The notes: generated from the sequence alone by a model not told the origin. A DNA stretch of 64,000 nt from Gluconobacter sp. Dm-62 (GCF_018256155.1 NZ_JAERLY010000002.1:552436-616435); one strand, 5' to 3'; counted from the stretch's first letter, positions 29,228-37,642 are shown. Made by a program: numbers and translations.

Positions 29228-30595
29228 TCAGGCTCCTGCTTTAGCGCGACGGTCCATGACCGCGACGAAACGCTCGAAAAGATAGAAACTGTCGGACGGG
29301 CCGGGGCTCGCCTCGGGGTGGTATTGGACGGAGAAGGCGTCCTTCGTGGTCGAGGCGATGCCTTCGTTGGAGCCGTCGAACAGGCTCACATGCGTCACCT
29401 TCACATCGGCAGGCAGGGACTTCTCGTCTACTGCGAAGCCGTGGTTCTGGCTGGTGATTTCCACGCGGCCGGTTTCGACGTCCTTGACCGGCTGGTTGGC
29501 GCCGCGATGGCCGCGCTCCAGCTTGTAGGTCTTGCCGCCGAGAGCCTGCGCGAGAAGCTGATGGCCGAGGCAGATGCCGAAGACAGGGACGTTCGCGTCC
29601 AGAACCTTGCGGATGGCGGGGACGGCATAGGTGCCGGTTGCGGCCGGATCGCCGGGGCCGTTGGAGAGGAACACGCCTTCGGGCTTGAGTTCCAGAATTT
29701 CTTCGGCGGTGGCCGTGGCGGGCAGGACGGTGACGTCGCAGCCGGCGGTCACGAGGCAGCGCAGGATGTTGTCCTTGGCGCCGTAATCCATGGCGACCAC
29801 GCGGCGGCGGTTCTCGGTCCGGGCCGGTCGGGTGGTTTCCCACACGCCTTCGGTCCAGACCCGCTTGGGCTGGGTGACCTCTTTGGCGAGGTCCATGCCT
29901 TCGAGCCCGGGCCACTGGCGGGCCTGCTCCAGCAGGGCAGCGGGGTCGATACGACCGTTTGCGGGGAAGGCTATGATCGCGGTCTGCGGACCCTTGTCGC
30001 GCAGGGTGCGGGTGATGGCGCGGGTGTCGATGCCGCTGATACCCGCGCGATTATGTTTGCTGAGCCATGTGGCGAGGGGCTCGTGGGAGCGCCAGCTTGC
30101 CGGGACGGTGATGTCTTCCTTCACGACGGCACCGAGGGCCGCCATTTTCGGGGCCTCGTTGTCATCGGCGTTCGTGCCGACATTGCCGATATGCGGGAAG
30201 GTGAAGGTCACGATCTGGCCGGCGAAGGACGGATCGGTCAGGGTTTCCTGATAGCCGGTCATGCCGGTGGAGAAGCAGAGTTCTCCGACAGCGCCTTCCG
30301 TATGGGCACCGAAGCCACGGCCCCACAGGACCGTCCCATCGGCAAGGACAAGGGCGGCGTTGGCGCCGGGAGGGCAGGGATTGGACACGTCCGTCTCTCT
30401 TTCTTGTTCTTGTGGGGTGAGGTCCGCTGTCAGGTCCTGAAGGGCGATTCCCGGCACGCGCAGCAGGGCTGGCCAGTGCTTGGTCGGGACCATGCGGGAC
30501 TGGCGCCATTTGCGGACGGCTTCCAGTCCGACGCCTGCGAGGGCGGCGATCTCGTCCGCGCCTCCGGCCTTTTCGATGATTCTGTCGATGTCCAT
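29228..30595 (-). CDS. carA: Carbamoyl-phosphate synthase small subunit with N-terminal helix-turn-helix
   Basis: Glutaminase subunit of carbamoyl-phosphate synthase. The CarA part (about residues 70-455; 386 codons from an internal GTG at 30388) is complete: N-terminal ADGTVLWGRGFG, amidotransferase Cys at about 342 in GICLGH, and VQYHPEASPGP. In front is a 69-residue domain (DEIAALAGVGLEAVRKWRQSRMVPTKHWPALL) that reads as a Cro/YdaS-like DNA-binding helix-turn-helix. The ATG at 30595 has GAGG five bases upstream, so the extra domain should be translated; the GTG at 30388 (behind AGAGAG) could give a normal CarA as well. Family databases have, as I recall, a 'carph-isopro' N-terminal domain of this kind. 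Operator-like repeats lie upstream. Confidence 0.9.
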   Translation of the reverse strand: MDIDRIIEKAGGADEIAALAGVGLEAVRKWRQSRMVPTKHWPALLRVPGIALQDLTADLTPQEQERETDVSNPCPPGANAALVLADGTVLWGRGFGAHTEGAVGELCFSTGMTGYQETLTDPSFAGQIVTFTFPHIGNVGTNADDNEAPKMAALGAVVKEDITVPASWRSHEPLATWLSKHNRAGISGIDTRAITRTLRDKGPQTAIIAFPANGRIDPAALLEQARQWPGLEGMDLAKEVTQPKRVWTEGVWETTRPARTENRRRVVAMDYGAKDNILRCLVTAGCDVTVLPATATAEEILELKPEGVFLSNGPGDPAATGTYAVPAIRKVLDANVPVFGICLGHQLLAQALGGKTYKLERGHRGANQPVKDVETGRVEITSQNHGFAVDEKSLPADVKVTHVSLFDGSNEGIASTTKDAFSVQYHPEASPGPSDSFYLFERFVAVMDRRAKAGA

Positions 30596-30659
30596 GGTCG
30601 CCTCGTTGCTGGCTGCCGGATGTACTCTGAGGCCTCTGGATAAGGGATCGGAAACGGAA

Positions 30660-30735
30660 TGGGAAGTTTTTTCCCAAGGTCTGTTTTGCGTTCCTGGAAG
30701 ATGTGGGAAGTTTTTTCCGAATGGCTTGTTTTGCG
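30660..30735. repeat. Two direct repeats with internal palindromes upstream of carA
   Basis: Copy 1 (30660-30690) and copy 2 (30704-30735) start 44 bases apart, share the first 15 bases TGGGAAGTTTTTTCC and end with TGTTTTGCG. Each holds a palindrome, GGGAA, five bases, TTCCC (TTCCG in copy 2). They lie 65 and 109 bases upstream of the carA ATG and within the divergent carA/yqeY spacer, where an operator would be expected. Confidence 0.7.
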
Positions 30736-30856
30736 GCCACAGGGGCTGCTGGATTGTTGCAATCCGGCTTTTGTGCGATTTTGCCGCCATTCACGGAATG
30801 AGGGATGGCTCGCCAAGGGAGTTTCCTGCGGGCTGTCCGATGTAAGGAGAACGGCG

Positions 30857-31312
30857 ATGTCGCTTCGCAAGCAGATCATGGACGACCTCAAGACAGCCAT
30901 GAAGGCCGGTCAGTCCGAGACGGTGGCCCAGATCCGCGGGATCACGGCCAAGATCAAGGATCTGGACGTTGCCGCCCGCGCCAAGAGCGCTGAGGTGACG
31001 GATACGGACATCATTTCCGCCTTGCGTTCCATGATCAAGTCCCGCACGGAGTCCGCCACGATGTATCGTGACGGCGGCCGTCCGGAGCTGGCGGAAAAGG
31101 AAGAGGGCGAGATCGCGACGATCAAGTCCTATCTGCCGCCGGAACTCGACGAAGGTCAGCTCAAGGCTGGGATCGAGGACGCCGTGAAGAAGACGGAAGC
31201 GGCTGGCATGAAGGACATGGGCAAGGTCATGGCCGCGCTGAAGGAGCGTTTTGGCGCGGATCTGGACCCGGCGAAGGCCAGTGCGCTGGTGAAGGCGCAT
31301 CTCTCGGCCTGA
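30857..31312 (+). CDS. yqeY: GatB/YqeY domain protein
   Basis: A 151-residue member of the YqeY family, related to the tRNA-binding tail domain of the GatB amidotransferase subunit. Conserved blocks are MSLRKQIMDDLKTAMKAGQ, ARELAEKEEGEIATIKSYLPPEL-type sequence in the middle, and DMGKVMAALKERFGADLDPAKAS at the end. Exact function unknown; it may act on tRNA or in translation. ATG at 30857 is behind AAGGAGA (30844-30850). Divergent from carA. In many alphaproteobacteria it directly precedes dnaG and rpoD; here about 10.7 kb separates them. Confidence 0.92.
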   Translation: MSLRKQIMDDLKTAMKAGQSETVAQIRGITAKIKDLDVAARAKSAEVTDTDIISALRSMIKSRTESATMYRDGGRPELAEKEEGEIATIKSYLPPELDEGQLKAGIEDAVKKTEAAGMKDMGKVMAALKERFGADLDPAKASALVKAHLSA

Positions 31313-31340
31313 TCCGTCGATCAGAGTTTGACGTTGCAGG

Positions 31341-31366
31341 AAGCCGTCCCTTCGGGGGCGGCTTTT
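31341..31366. terminator. Bidirectional terminator between yqeY and the AraC gene
   Basis: AAGCCGTCCC, tetraloop TTCG, GGGGCGGCTTTT. It separates the plus-strand yqeY transcript from the minus-strand regulator that ends at 31373. Confidence 0.88.
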
Positions 31367-31372
31367 CTGTTT

Positions 31373-32206
31373 TCAGGGCGTCCGGCAGAGCCTTGCGTAA
31401 TCGCCGGGCCGGTAGCCCGTATTTTTGTGGAAGGCTGTGGCGAAGGCGCCGAGGCTCTCATAGCCGACGTCCAGTGCCACGCTGGCTATGCTTTCGCCGC
31501 GTGCCAGTTTTTCCTGTGCGTTCAGGATGCGCAGGCGTTGCCGCCAGACGGAGAACGGCAGTCCCGTCTCAAGTGTGAAATGGCGGACGAAGGAGCGGAG
31601 CGACATGGCGGCCAGCCTGGCCCAGTCTTTCTGGTCGCGGGGGTCTGCCGGGTTGTCGCTCAGGGTGTTGGCGACGCGGCAGAGTTGCTCGTTTTTCGGG
31701 AAAGGCAGGGACACGGAGGCGCGTGGGGCGGTCAGGAACTCGTGCCAGAAACATTCCGCAAGTCGGCCGATATGCGCGTCCCATCGGGTTTCGTCGGCGT
31801 CGTGGGAGAGGCGATCCGCCAGAGCGGTGAGAAGGCGTGTCCCGCCTGCGAGAAAGGGTTCGTCCGGCAGATCGGAGCATTTTGCTGCGCTGACATACAG
31901 GCTCCAGCCTGCGACGGCGCCGTGGGAGCGGGCTTCGTGCAGGAGCCGGGGCGGGAGCCAGAGGCACTGGCCGGGACCAATCAGCCAGTAGGCGTGCTCG
32001 GTGCGGATGGCCATGACGCCGCTCTCTATGCCGAAGATCTGGCCCCGTTCATGGGCGTGGCGGTCTGCGACCCGGCGTGTGTTCTGCTTCATGTGTCCGC
32101 CAAGGAGCCATGGTGTTGTGGAGGTGGGATGTTCGGCTGCGGCGGGGGTCATAAAGGAATTGGCGCACATGAGTCGAACTATGGCCTGTGAGCGGGGGAA
32201 CGCCAA
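31373..32206 (-). CDS. AraC family transcriptional regulator
   Basis: A 277-residue regulator with an N-terminal cupin-like sensor (HAHERGQIFGIESGVMAIR, GQCLWLPPRLLHEA) and a C-terminal double helix-turn-helix (about 185-277: ARLAAMSLRSFVRHF, then IASVALDVGYESLGAFATAF and FHKNTGYRPGDY). Two starts, at 32206 and at the Met at 32152 (MTPAAAE), are possible; neither has a strong ribosome site. It is divergent from the 3-hydroxyisobutyrate-dehydrogenase-like gene and probably controls it or itself. Ligand unknown. Confidence 0.88.
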   Translation of the reverse strand: MAFPRSQAIVRLMCANSFMTPAAAEHPTSTTPWLLGGHMKQNTRRVADRHAHERGQIFGIESGVMAIRTEHAYWLIGPGQCLWLPPRLLHEARSHGAVAGWSLYVSAAKCSDLPDEPFLAGGTRLLTALADRLSHDADETRWDAHIGRLAECFWHEFLTAPRASVSLPFPKNEQLCRVANTLSDNPADPRDQKDWARLAAMSLRSFVRHFTLETGLPFSVWRQRLRILNAQEKLARGESIASVALDVGYESLGAFATAFHKNTGYRPGDYARLCRTP

Positions 32207-32250
32207 AATGACTTTCGCTAGAACTGTGGTGTCCGGGCGGGTTTGAAGTC

Positions 32251-32267
32251 CTGAACGGAGTGTTCAG
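32251..32267. promoter_or_regulatory. Small inverted repeat before the HIBADH-like gene
   Basis: CTGAAC, five bases, GTTCAG, lying 13-29 bases before the ATG and just before the GGGAG ribosome site, within the spacer divergent from the AraC gene. Could be an operator or an RNA hairpin. Confidence 0.35.
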
Positions 32268-32279
32268 CGGGAGATCAGG

Positions 32280-33164
32280 ATGATGAAAGTCGGTTTTGTG
32301 GGCCTCGGGGCCATGGGACATGCGATGGCGGAGCGTCTTCTCAAGGGAGGGCACGAGCTTGTCGTGACCAACAGAACGCGTGAGAAGGCGGATGATCTGG
32401 TGGCGCAGGGGGCTGTTTTTGCCGAGACGCCTGCGGACGTGGCGCGGCAGGTGGAGGTTGTGTTCTCCATGCTGTTTGACGATGCCAGCACGCAAGAGGC
32501 TGTGTTCGGAGAGCATGGCATCGCGACGGGTCTGGCGCCGGGTGCCATTCATGCATGTAGCAGTACGCTGTCTCTGGAGCAGGCGCGCCGTTTGCGGGAC
32601 GGGCATGCGGAGCGCGGGCAGGTTTATGTCAGTGCCAATGTGCTCGGGCGGCCGCCGGCGGCGAAGGCAGGTGAGCTGTTCGTGGTGACGGCGGGAGCGG
32701 AGGAGGCGCTGAAGCGTCTGCGGCCTTTGCTGGAGTGCTTCGGATCCAAGATTTTTGAAGTGGGGCAGGATCCGGTTCAGGCCAATCTGGCCAAGCTGTC
32801 GCTGAACTTCATGATTTATTCGACGATCGAGCAGATGGCGGAAGTCTTCGCGCTGAATGAAAAGGCCGGGACGGATCCGCATGCGATCTTCGAGATCATG
32901 ACGGGCAGTTTCTACAACGCGCCGGTTCATAAGAATTACGGAAAGCTGATGGTCGATCATGAATACGACCATCCCGGCGCGCCGGTGACGCTGGGGCTCA
33001 AGGATATGGAGATGTTTCTCAAGGCCGGTGGGGAGCATGGGGTTCCGCTGCCTTACGCCTCGGTGGTGCGTGACCGGTTGCTGAGTGCGATCAGTGCCGG
33101 GGATGCCGAGCGTGATTTCGTCGTGCTGCTGGAGCGGGCGCGGCAGGACAGTGGGCTGAAATAG
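32280..33164 (+). CDS. NAD(P)-dependent oxidoreductase, 3-hydroxyisobutyrate dehydrogenase family
   Basis: A 294-residue beta-hydroxyacid dehydrogenase. Rossmann motif VGFVGLGAMGHAMAERL at the N-terminus, substrate-binding block (about 116-130), and the catalytic Lys region NLAKLSLNFM (about 169-178). NADP or NAD preference and substrate (tartronate semialdehyde, hydroxyisobutyrate, glyoxylate or others) cannot be decided. ATG at 32280 (or 32283) is behind GGGAG. Divergent from an AraC regulator. Confidence 0.85.
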   Translation: MMKVGFVGLGAMGHAMAERLLKGGHELVVTNRTREKADDLVAQGAVFAETPADVARQVEVVFSMLFDDASTQEAVFGEHGIATGLAPGAIHACSSTLSLEQARRLRDGHAERGQVYVSANVLGRPPAAKAGELFVVTAGAEEALKRLRPLLECFGSKIFEVGQDPVQANLAKLSLNFMIYSTIEQMAEVFALNEKAGTDPHAIFEIMTGSFYNAPVHKNYGKLMVDHEYDHPGAPVTLGLKDMEMFLKAGGEHGVPLPYASVVRDRLLSAISAGDAERDFVVLLERARQDSGLK

Positions 33165-33578
33165 GTGTCAGGACATCTTGAGGCGTCCGGTCGTGCTCCG
33201 GAGAGGATCATTCGGGACATGTTCGCCATGTTTGCGGATTTCGGGTCCGATCTGGACGCGCTGACGACGTTCATGACGCCCGATTATCGCCAGCTTGTGG
33301 ATGGGCGCGAGATGACGCTGGCGGATTTCCGCACTCATGCGCTGGCCCTGCGGGAGGGGCTTTCCTCTCTGGAAATCGAGATCCTGCATCTCGTCTGTGA
33401 GAAGGATCGGGCGGCGACGGTTCATCTGGCGTCCGCGACCCGGCCCTGCGGGGCGCGGAGCGTGATCCGGGTGGTGGCGTTCTATCGGTTTCGGGAGGGG
33501 TGCATCTGTCTTGTGGATGAACTGACGCGTGTTCAGGACGGCCATGAAGCGGATGGTGCGCTTGGAAGCCTGCAATAG
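33165..33578 (+). CDS. SnoaL/NTF2-like small protein
   Basis: Up to 137 residues from a GTG directly after the previous stop, or 119 from the ATG at 33219, which has GGAGAGG upstream. The sequence fits the NTF2-like alpha-beta cone fold (IIRDMFAMFADFGSDLDALTTFMTPDYRQLVDG, later IRVVAFYRFREGCICLVDELTRV). Members can be enzymes or ligand-binding proteins; none is assignable. It lies directly behind the HIBADH-like gene and is probably co-transcribed. Confidence 0.7.
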   Translation: MSGHLEASGRAPERIIRDMFAMFADFGSDLDALTTFMTPDYRQLVDGREMTLADFRTHALALREGLSSLEIEILHLVCEKDRAATVHLASATRPCGARSVIRVVAFYRFREGCICLVDELTRVQDGHEADGALGSLQ

Positions 33579-33650
33579 CGCGCGACAGGGTTTGACAGGG
33601 CCGCGCCGAGGTCCTCACTCTGAAATCCGGTTTTTACGGATGAGGCCAGA

Positions 33651-34601
33651 ATGTCGGCAGGTGGTTCAACAAAGGTCGTTTTCATTGCGCTGGGAGTCAA
33701 TCTTGCGATTGCCTGCGTGAAGGGGGTGGCGGCTCTGCTCACCGGCTCGGCCGCGATGCTGGCGGAGACGGTTCATTCCTTTGTCGACTGCGGCAACCAG
33801 CTTCTGCTGCTGGTGGGCATGAAGCGCGCGGCGGCTCCGGCGACGATGCATCATCCTTTGGGGCATCACCGGGAGCTTTATTTCTGGACGCTGGTGGTGG
33901 CGGGTGCGCTGTTCATTGGCGGCGGGGTCGCGTCTTTGCATGAGGGCTGGGAGAAGGTCTGGCATCCGGCGGCGATGGAGCCGATCCATGTGCTGGGGCA
34001 TGTCTTTCCCGGCTGGTGGCTGAATGTGGCCATTCTCGGGATTTCGGGGAGCATGGAGGGCTATGGTTTTCTGGCGGCCATGAAATCCCTTCCATCCGGG
34101 AAAGGTTCCCTGTGGACCATGATCCGCCGCAGTACCGATCCGGGGCTGTTTGTCGTGCTGTTCGAGGACGGCGCGGCGCTGGTCAGTCTGATGATCGCGC
34201 TGGTCTTTACGGTGCTCTCCGTCGTGACGGGATGGCATGTTCTGGACGGTATGGCGTCGCTGCTTATCGGGCTTGTTCTGGTGATTGTCGCGGTGTTGCT
34301 GACGAACGAGACGCGCTCTCTGCTGGTCGGGGAGAGTAATCCGGAAATTGACGCGTTTGTGCGGGTGGAGGCGATGAAGCTGCCGGGTGTGGTCGGGGTC
34401 AACGAGGTCGTGACCGAGACGCGGGGGCCGGGGAGCATCATTGTCCTGCTGTCGCTGGACTGGGACGACACGCTGACGGCCGGGCAGGTGGAGCAGGGGG
34501 TTTCGGCGCTGGAGCGGGTAACGCGGGCGCGGTATCCGTCGGTTCTGCGGATGTATGTCGAAGCGCAGGACCGTAAGGACGGAGTGCCGCTTCCGATCTG
34601 A
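33651..34601 (+). CDS. Cation diffusion facilitator (CDF) metal exporter
   Basis: A 316-residue inner-membrane metal/proton antiporter. Six membrane helices are predicted (about 9-30, 44-58, 79-98, 118-132, 170-196, 200-222), with the helix-II metal pair H42 and D46 (HSFVDCGN) and helix V with EDGAALVS. A histidine-containing loop HHPLGHHRE follows helix II, and the cytoplasmic C-terminal domain is normal. Zn, Mn, Fe or Co are all possible substrates. A terminator follows. Confidence 0.88.
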   Translation: MSAGGSTKVVFIALGVNLAIACVKGVAALLTGSAAMLAETVHSFVDCGNQLLLLVGMKRAAAPATMHHPLGHHRELYFWTLVVAGALFIGGGVASLHEGWEKVWHPAAMEPIHVLGHVFPGWWLNVAILGISGSMEGYGFLAAMKSLPSGKGSLWTMIRRSTDPGLFVVLFEDGAALVSLMIALVFTVLSVVTGWHVLDGMASLLIGLVLVIVAVLLTNETRSLLVGESNPEIDAFVRVEAMKLPGVVGVNEVVTETRGPGSIIVLLSLDWDDTLTAGQVEQGVSALERVTRARYPSVLRMYVEAQDRKDGVPLPI

Positions 34602-34619
34602 AACGGGCTTGAACGCAAA

Positions 34620-34644
34620 CCGGGCTCCCGCGAGGGGAGCCCGG
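34620..34644. terminator. GC-rich hairpin terminator
   Basis: CCGGGCTCCC and GGGAGCCCGG form a perfect ten-base stem, 18 bases past the CDF stop. T-runs are short on both sides; it likely ends the CDF gene and, on the other strand, the Gly-zipper gene ending at 34680. Confidence 0.75.
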
Positions 34645-34679
34645 AGTGTTTCCATCATCGGGAAATGATGACGTCAGTC

Positions 34680-35054
34680 TTACTGGGGCTGCGCCGGAGT
34701 AGCGGCGGCCGGTGTGCCAGCCGGAGCTGCATCCGTACCATTCATCTGGCCGGGCTTGGTGGAGTGTTCCACGTCATAAGCTGTAGCCTTCTCCTCGTAG
34801 GACCCCTTGGCGCCCGGATGAGCCTTGTCATACAGGGCAGCCTTCGCGCGGGCTTCCTTGCGGTAACGGTGACGGACATACATGCCCGTCACGCAGCCAC
34901 CCATGGCGCCCAGGACGCCATGATGGTTGGCGATATGGCCACCGACAGCACCGGCGGCGCCGTATTTGATGCAACCGCCCGGTTCTGCTTCTGCCGTGGT
35001 GATTGACGTCGCCAGCAGACCGGCTGCGGCGGCAAGCATCAGGTACTTTTTCAT
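34680..35054 (-). CDS. Exported Gly-zipper-like protein
   Basis: A 124-residue protein with a signal peptide (MKKYLMLAAAAGLLATSITTAEA) and a Gly/Ala-rich hydrophobic core (GAAGAVGGHIANHHGVLGAMGG) of the glycine-zipper type seen in outer-membrane lipoprotein-like or YMGG proteins, followed by a basic Arg/Lys patch and a Pro/Ala-rich tail. ATG at 35054 lies behind GGAAA. Function unknown. It is downstream of the histidine kinase on the same strand, 77 bases away. Confidence 0.75.
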   Translation of the reverse strand: MKKYLMLAAAAGLLATSITTAEAEPGGCIKYGAAGAVGGHIANHHGVLGAMGGCVTGMYVRHRYRKEARAKAALYDKAHPGAKGSYEEKATAYDVEHSTKPGQMNGTDAAPAGTPAAATPAQPQ

Positions 35055-35131
35055 GAACGTTTCCTGTTTTCCAAAGCTGCCGGAGCACCCGGTAGCAGAG
35101 AGACACGCTCGAGCATGCCTCAACCCGGCTT

Positions 35132-36511
35132 TTAGAACAACCGGGTGGGGCAGCGCACAACATTTTCAGCCGGTGCCCGGAAGGTCCAGACGGTGCCGTC
35201 TGGTTCGTGGCAGCAAGAACTGCTGGCACCGGGGATCGACCGGGGATTGTGTTCGATGACGATCGAGCCGAAGCCGCGCCGATCCGGGGTTTTCACGGTC
35301 GGGCCGCCGTTTTCCTTCCAGCACATGCGGAAGATGGGGCCGCCTTCTTCGTCGAGCAGATCCCAGCTGACGGTTACGGTTCCTGTGTCGTTCGACAGGG
35401 CGCCGTATTTGATGGCGTTGGTTGTCAGTTCATAGATGGCCAGCCCGATGCGGTCGGCGGTGGCGGGAATAAACTGAAGCGCCGGATCCCCCTCGATCCG
35501 CAGGCGCGTGGTGGGGAAATCTCCGGCCACGACGGTCTGGGAGGTGACGACGTCGTGGACAGTGGCACCTGTCCATTCGCCATGGATCAGGAGGTCCTGA
35601 CTGCGCGAAATGGAGGTGATGCGCTCTTCCAGAACCTTGACGAAGGGGGCTGCGGGATCGGGAACTGTGCGCCGGATCAGGGCCTGGAAGATGGCGAGCA
35701 TGTTCTTTGAGCGATGGTTCAGCTCGTTGAGGAGCAGGGCGATCCGCTGCTCGTTCTCGCGCTGGGTCGTCACGTCTCGCGAGACGCAAAGAATGGCCTC
35801 GACTGTCTGGTTGGGATTGAGCAGCGGGGTCAGCATGTTGTCCCAGTGTCTCGTGGGCTGACCGGGGAGCTGGCTGACGCCCATGAAGCGGGCATTCTGT
35901 CCCTCTGCGGCGTCCCTCAGGGCTTCACCACCGGGGGTGTGGGCCTCGCATGGAAGCAGATCGAGCCACCGCATGCCGAACCCGGAGTTGCTATCGACGC
36001 CCAGTGCGTTGCAGCCGGCCGTGTTCATATGAACCAGCGTGCCATCTTTCGTGATTTCCTTGATGCAGTCCACGCTGACATTGAGCATCCGGTCGCGGAT
36101 GTCGGCCTTGTGAAGAAGGTCCTCTTCGTGGCGTTTCCGCTCATGAATGTCTGTCAGGATGAGGATGCGGGCGGCGCCCTCGCTGCTGGAGAGCGTGCGC
36201 TGGACGATGCGTAGGAGGAACCAGCGGTATTGTCCATCAGGGTTCCGGATGCGGAAACTTGTGGTCCGGGTGGTGTCTGACGGTGTGGTTTTGTGCAGGA
36301 CGCGGGTGACGTCTGCCTGATCTGCGGGGAGGACGATCGGAAGCCATTTTGGAAAAGGGAGCGGGACCCCAAGGTCTGCAGCCTGCTGCTTCCAGGCCGT
36401 GTTGAAGTGCATGGTGCCCGTGTTGCCGACAGACTCCATGCAGATCAGGTCAGGCAGCAGATCAAAGGCGGGACAGGAAATGTCTGGTGGGGCGGTTTGT
36501 GTCTGTCCCAT
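35132..36511 (-). CDS. HWE-family sensor histidine kinase with two PAS regions
   Basis: A 459-residue soluble kinase. Two PAS-like domains (about 14-125 and 135-250), then the HWE dimerisation helix with phospho-acceptor His266 in LNELNHRSKNML, and an HWE ATPase domain (LAIYELTTNAIKYGALS as N-box, WKENGGP). HWE kinases in alphaproteobacteria sense light, redox or stress and often feed the PhyR general-stress pathway. No response regulator is adjacent, so its partner is elsewhere. Transmembrane segments are absent. Confidence 0.9.
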   Translation of the reverse strand: MGQTQTAPPDISCPAFDLLPDLICMESVGNTGTMHFNTAWKQQAADLGVPLPFPKWLPIVLPADQADVTRVLHKTTPSDTTRTTSFRIRNPDGQYRWFLLRIVQRTLSSSEGAARILILTDIHERKRHEEDLLHKADIRDRMLNVSVDCIKEITKDGTLVHMNTAGCNALGVDSNSGFGMRWLDLLPCEAHTPGGEALRDAAEGQNARFMGVSQLPGQPTRHWDNMLTPLLNPNQTVEAILCVSRDVTTQRENEQRIALLLNELNHRSKNMLAIFQALIRRTVPDPAAPFVKVLEERITSISRSQDLLIHGEWTGATVHDVVTSQTVVAGDFPTTRLRIEGDPALQFIPATADRIGLAIYELTTNAIKYGALSNDTGTVTVSWDLLDEEGGPIFRMCWKENGGPTVKTPDRRGFGSIVIEHNPRSIPGASSSCCHEPDGTVWTFRAPAENVVRCPTRLF

Positions 36512-36635
36512 GTTTCTTTCTGACGGCAGCGCGCGGTATTGCGATGGTTTCGGGATCCATGCGCGATACTTACTGTCGCGCTTTGAGATATTTACCCTGA
36601 AAAATCATCTTTCTGAAACCCGCTTCTGACGCGGA

Positions 36636-37619
36636 TCAGGGCAGCAATACGGCGGCACCGTCGAAACGGCCGTGCCGAAGGTCATCGAGCGATCTATTGG
36701 CGTCCTTGAGGGCATAGGGCGTGTTGGTCACTTTGATGCCGATTTCCGGAGCGATTTTCAGGAACTCCAGACCGTCCTGCCGGGTCAGGTTTGCGACGGA
36801 AACGATTTCGCGCTCTTCCCACAGCGTATCGTAGGAAAAGGCCGGGATTTCGCTCATGTGGATTCCGCCACACACGACTTTTCCGCCCTTGCGAATGGCC
36901 TTGAGACCGGCGGGGAGCAGGGCGCCGACGGGAGCGAAGAGGATGACGGCGTCGAGTGGCTCGGGCGGGAGTTCGTCCGAGCCACCGGCCCAGATTGCGC
37001 CGAGGGAGCGGGCGAAATCCTGTTTCTGCGTGTCACCAGGTGAGGTGAAGGCATAGACGTCGCGGCCCTGCCAGCGTAGGACCTGCGTGATGATATGGGC
37101 GGCCGCACCGAAGCCGTAGAGGCCGATCTTCCTGCCGTCGCCTGCCTTGTTCAGGCAGCGCCAGCCGATCAGCCCGGCGCAGAGCAGGGGAGCCAGATCC
37201 TTGTCTTCGCCCTTGTCACCCATCGGGAAGGCGTAACGGGCATCGGCGACCGTCATGGTCGCGTAGCCGCCATTGCGGGTGAAGCCTGTGAAGAGGGGAT
37301 GGTCGCAGAGATTTTCCATCCCGTGCGTGCAGTAATAGCAGTGTCCGCAGGTATGCCCGAGCCAGGGCACGCCGACCCTCTCGCCCACCGACAGACCGGT
37401 GACATTGCTGCCCAGTTTGTCGATCCGGCCGACGATTTCGTGGCCGGGGATGATGGGGAGGGTGGAGTGGGGGAGTTCGCCATCCACGACATGCAGGTCC
37501 GTCCGGCACACGCCGCAGGCGCCGATCCGGATACGGATTTCATCGGGGCCGGGCTCGGGATCGGGGAGTTCGACCCATTCCAGAGGGGTGTGGTGGGCTT
37601 TGAGCTGCATGGCGAACAT
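36636..37619 (-). CDS. Zinc-dependent alcohol dehydrogenase family protein
   Basis: A 327-residue medium-chain dehydrogenase. Catalytic Zn ligands are in CGVCRTDLH and GHEIVG; the structural Zn motif CGHCYYCTHGMENLC is complete; the NAD-binding loop is GLYGFGAAAH. It lies behind adhP and the pnt genes on the same strand, so it is part of a redox set. Such enzymes reduce small aldehydes and ketones with NADH or oxidise alcohols. Substrate not assignable. Confidence 0.9.
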   Translation of the reverse strand: MFAMQLKAHHTPLEWVELPDPEPGPDEIRIRIGACGVCRTDLHVVDGELPHSTLPIIPGHEIVGRIDKLGSNVTGLSVGERVGVPWLGHTCGHCYYCTHGMENLCDHPLFTGFTRNGGYATMTVADARYAFPMGDKGEDKDLAPLLCAGLIGWRCLNKAGDGRKIGLYGFGAAAHIITQVLRWQGRDVYAFTSPGDTQKQDFARSLGAIWAGGSDELPPEPLDAVILFAPVGALLPAGLKAIRKGGKVVCGGIHMSEIPAFSYDTLWEEREIVSVANLTRQDGLEFLKIAPEIGIKVTNTPYALKDANRSLDDLRHGRFDGAAVLLP

Positions 37620-37642
37620 GGCGTGTTCTCCTGGGGCTGTTT

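Noticed and set aside
30596..30790. N-terminal extension of carA to 30790
   Set aside because: Low-complexity reading through the repeat region without a ribosome site; the HTH Met at 30595 has one.
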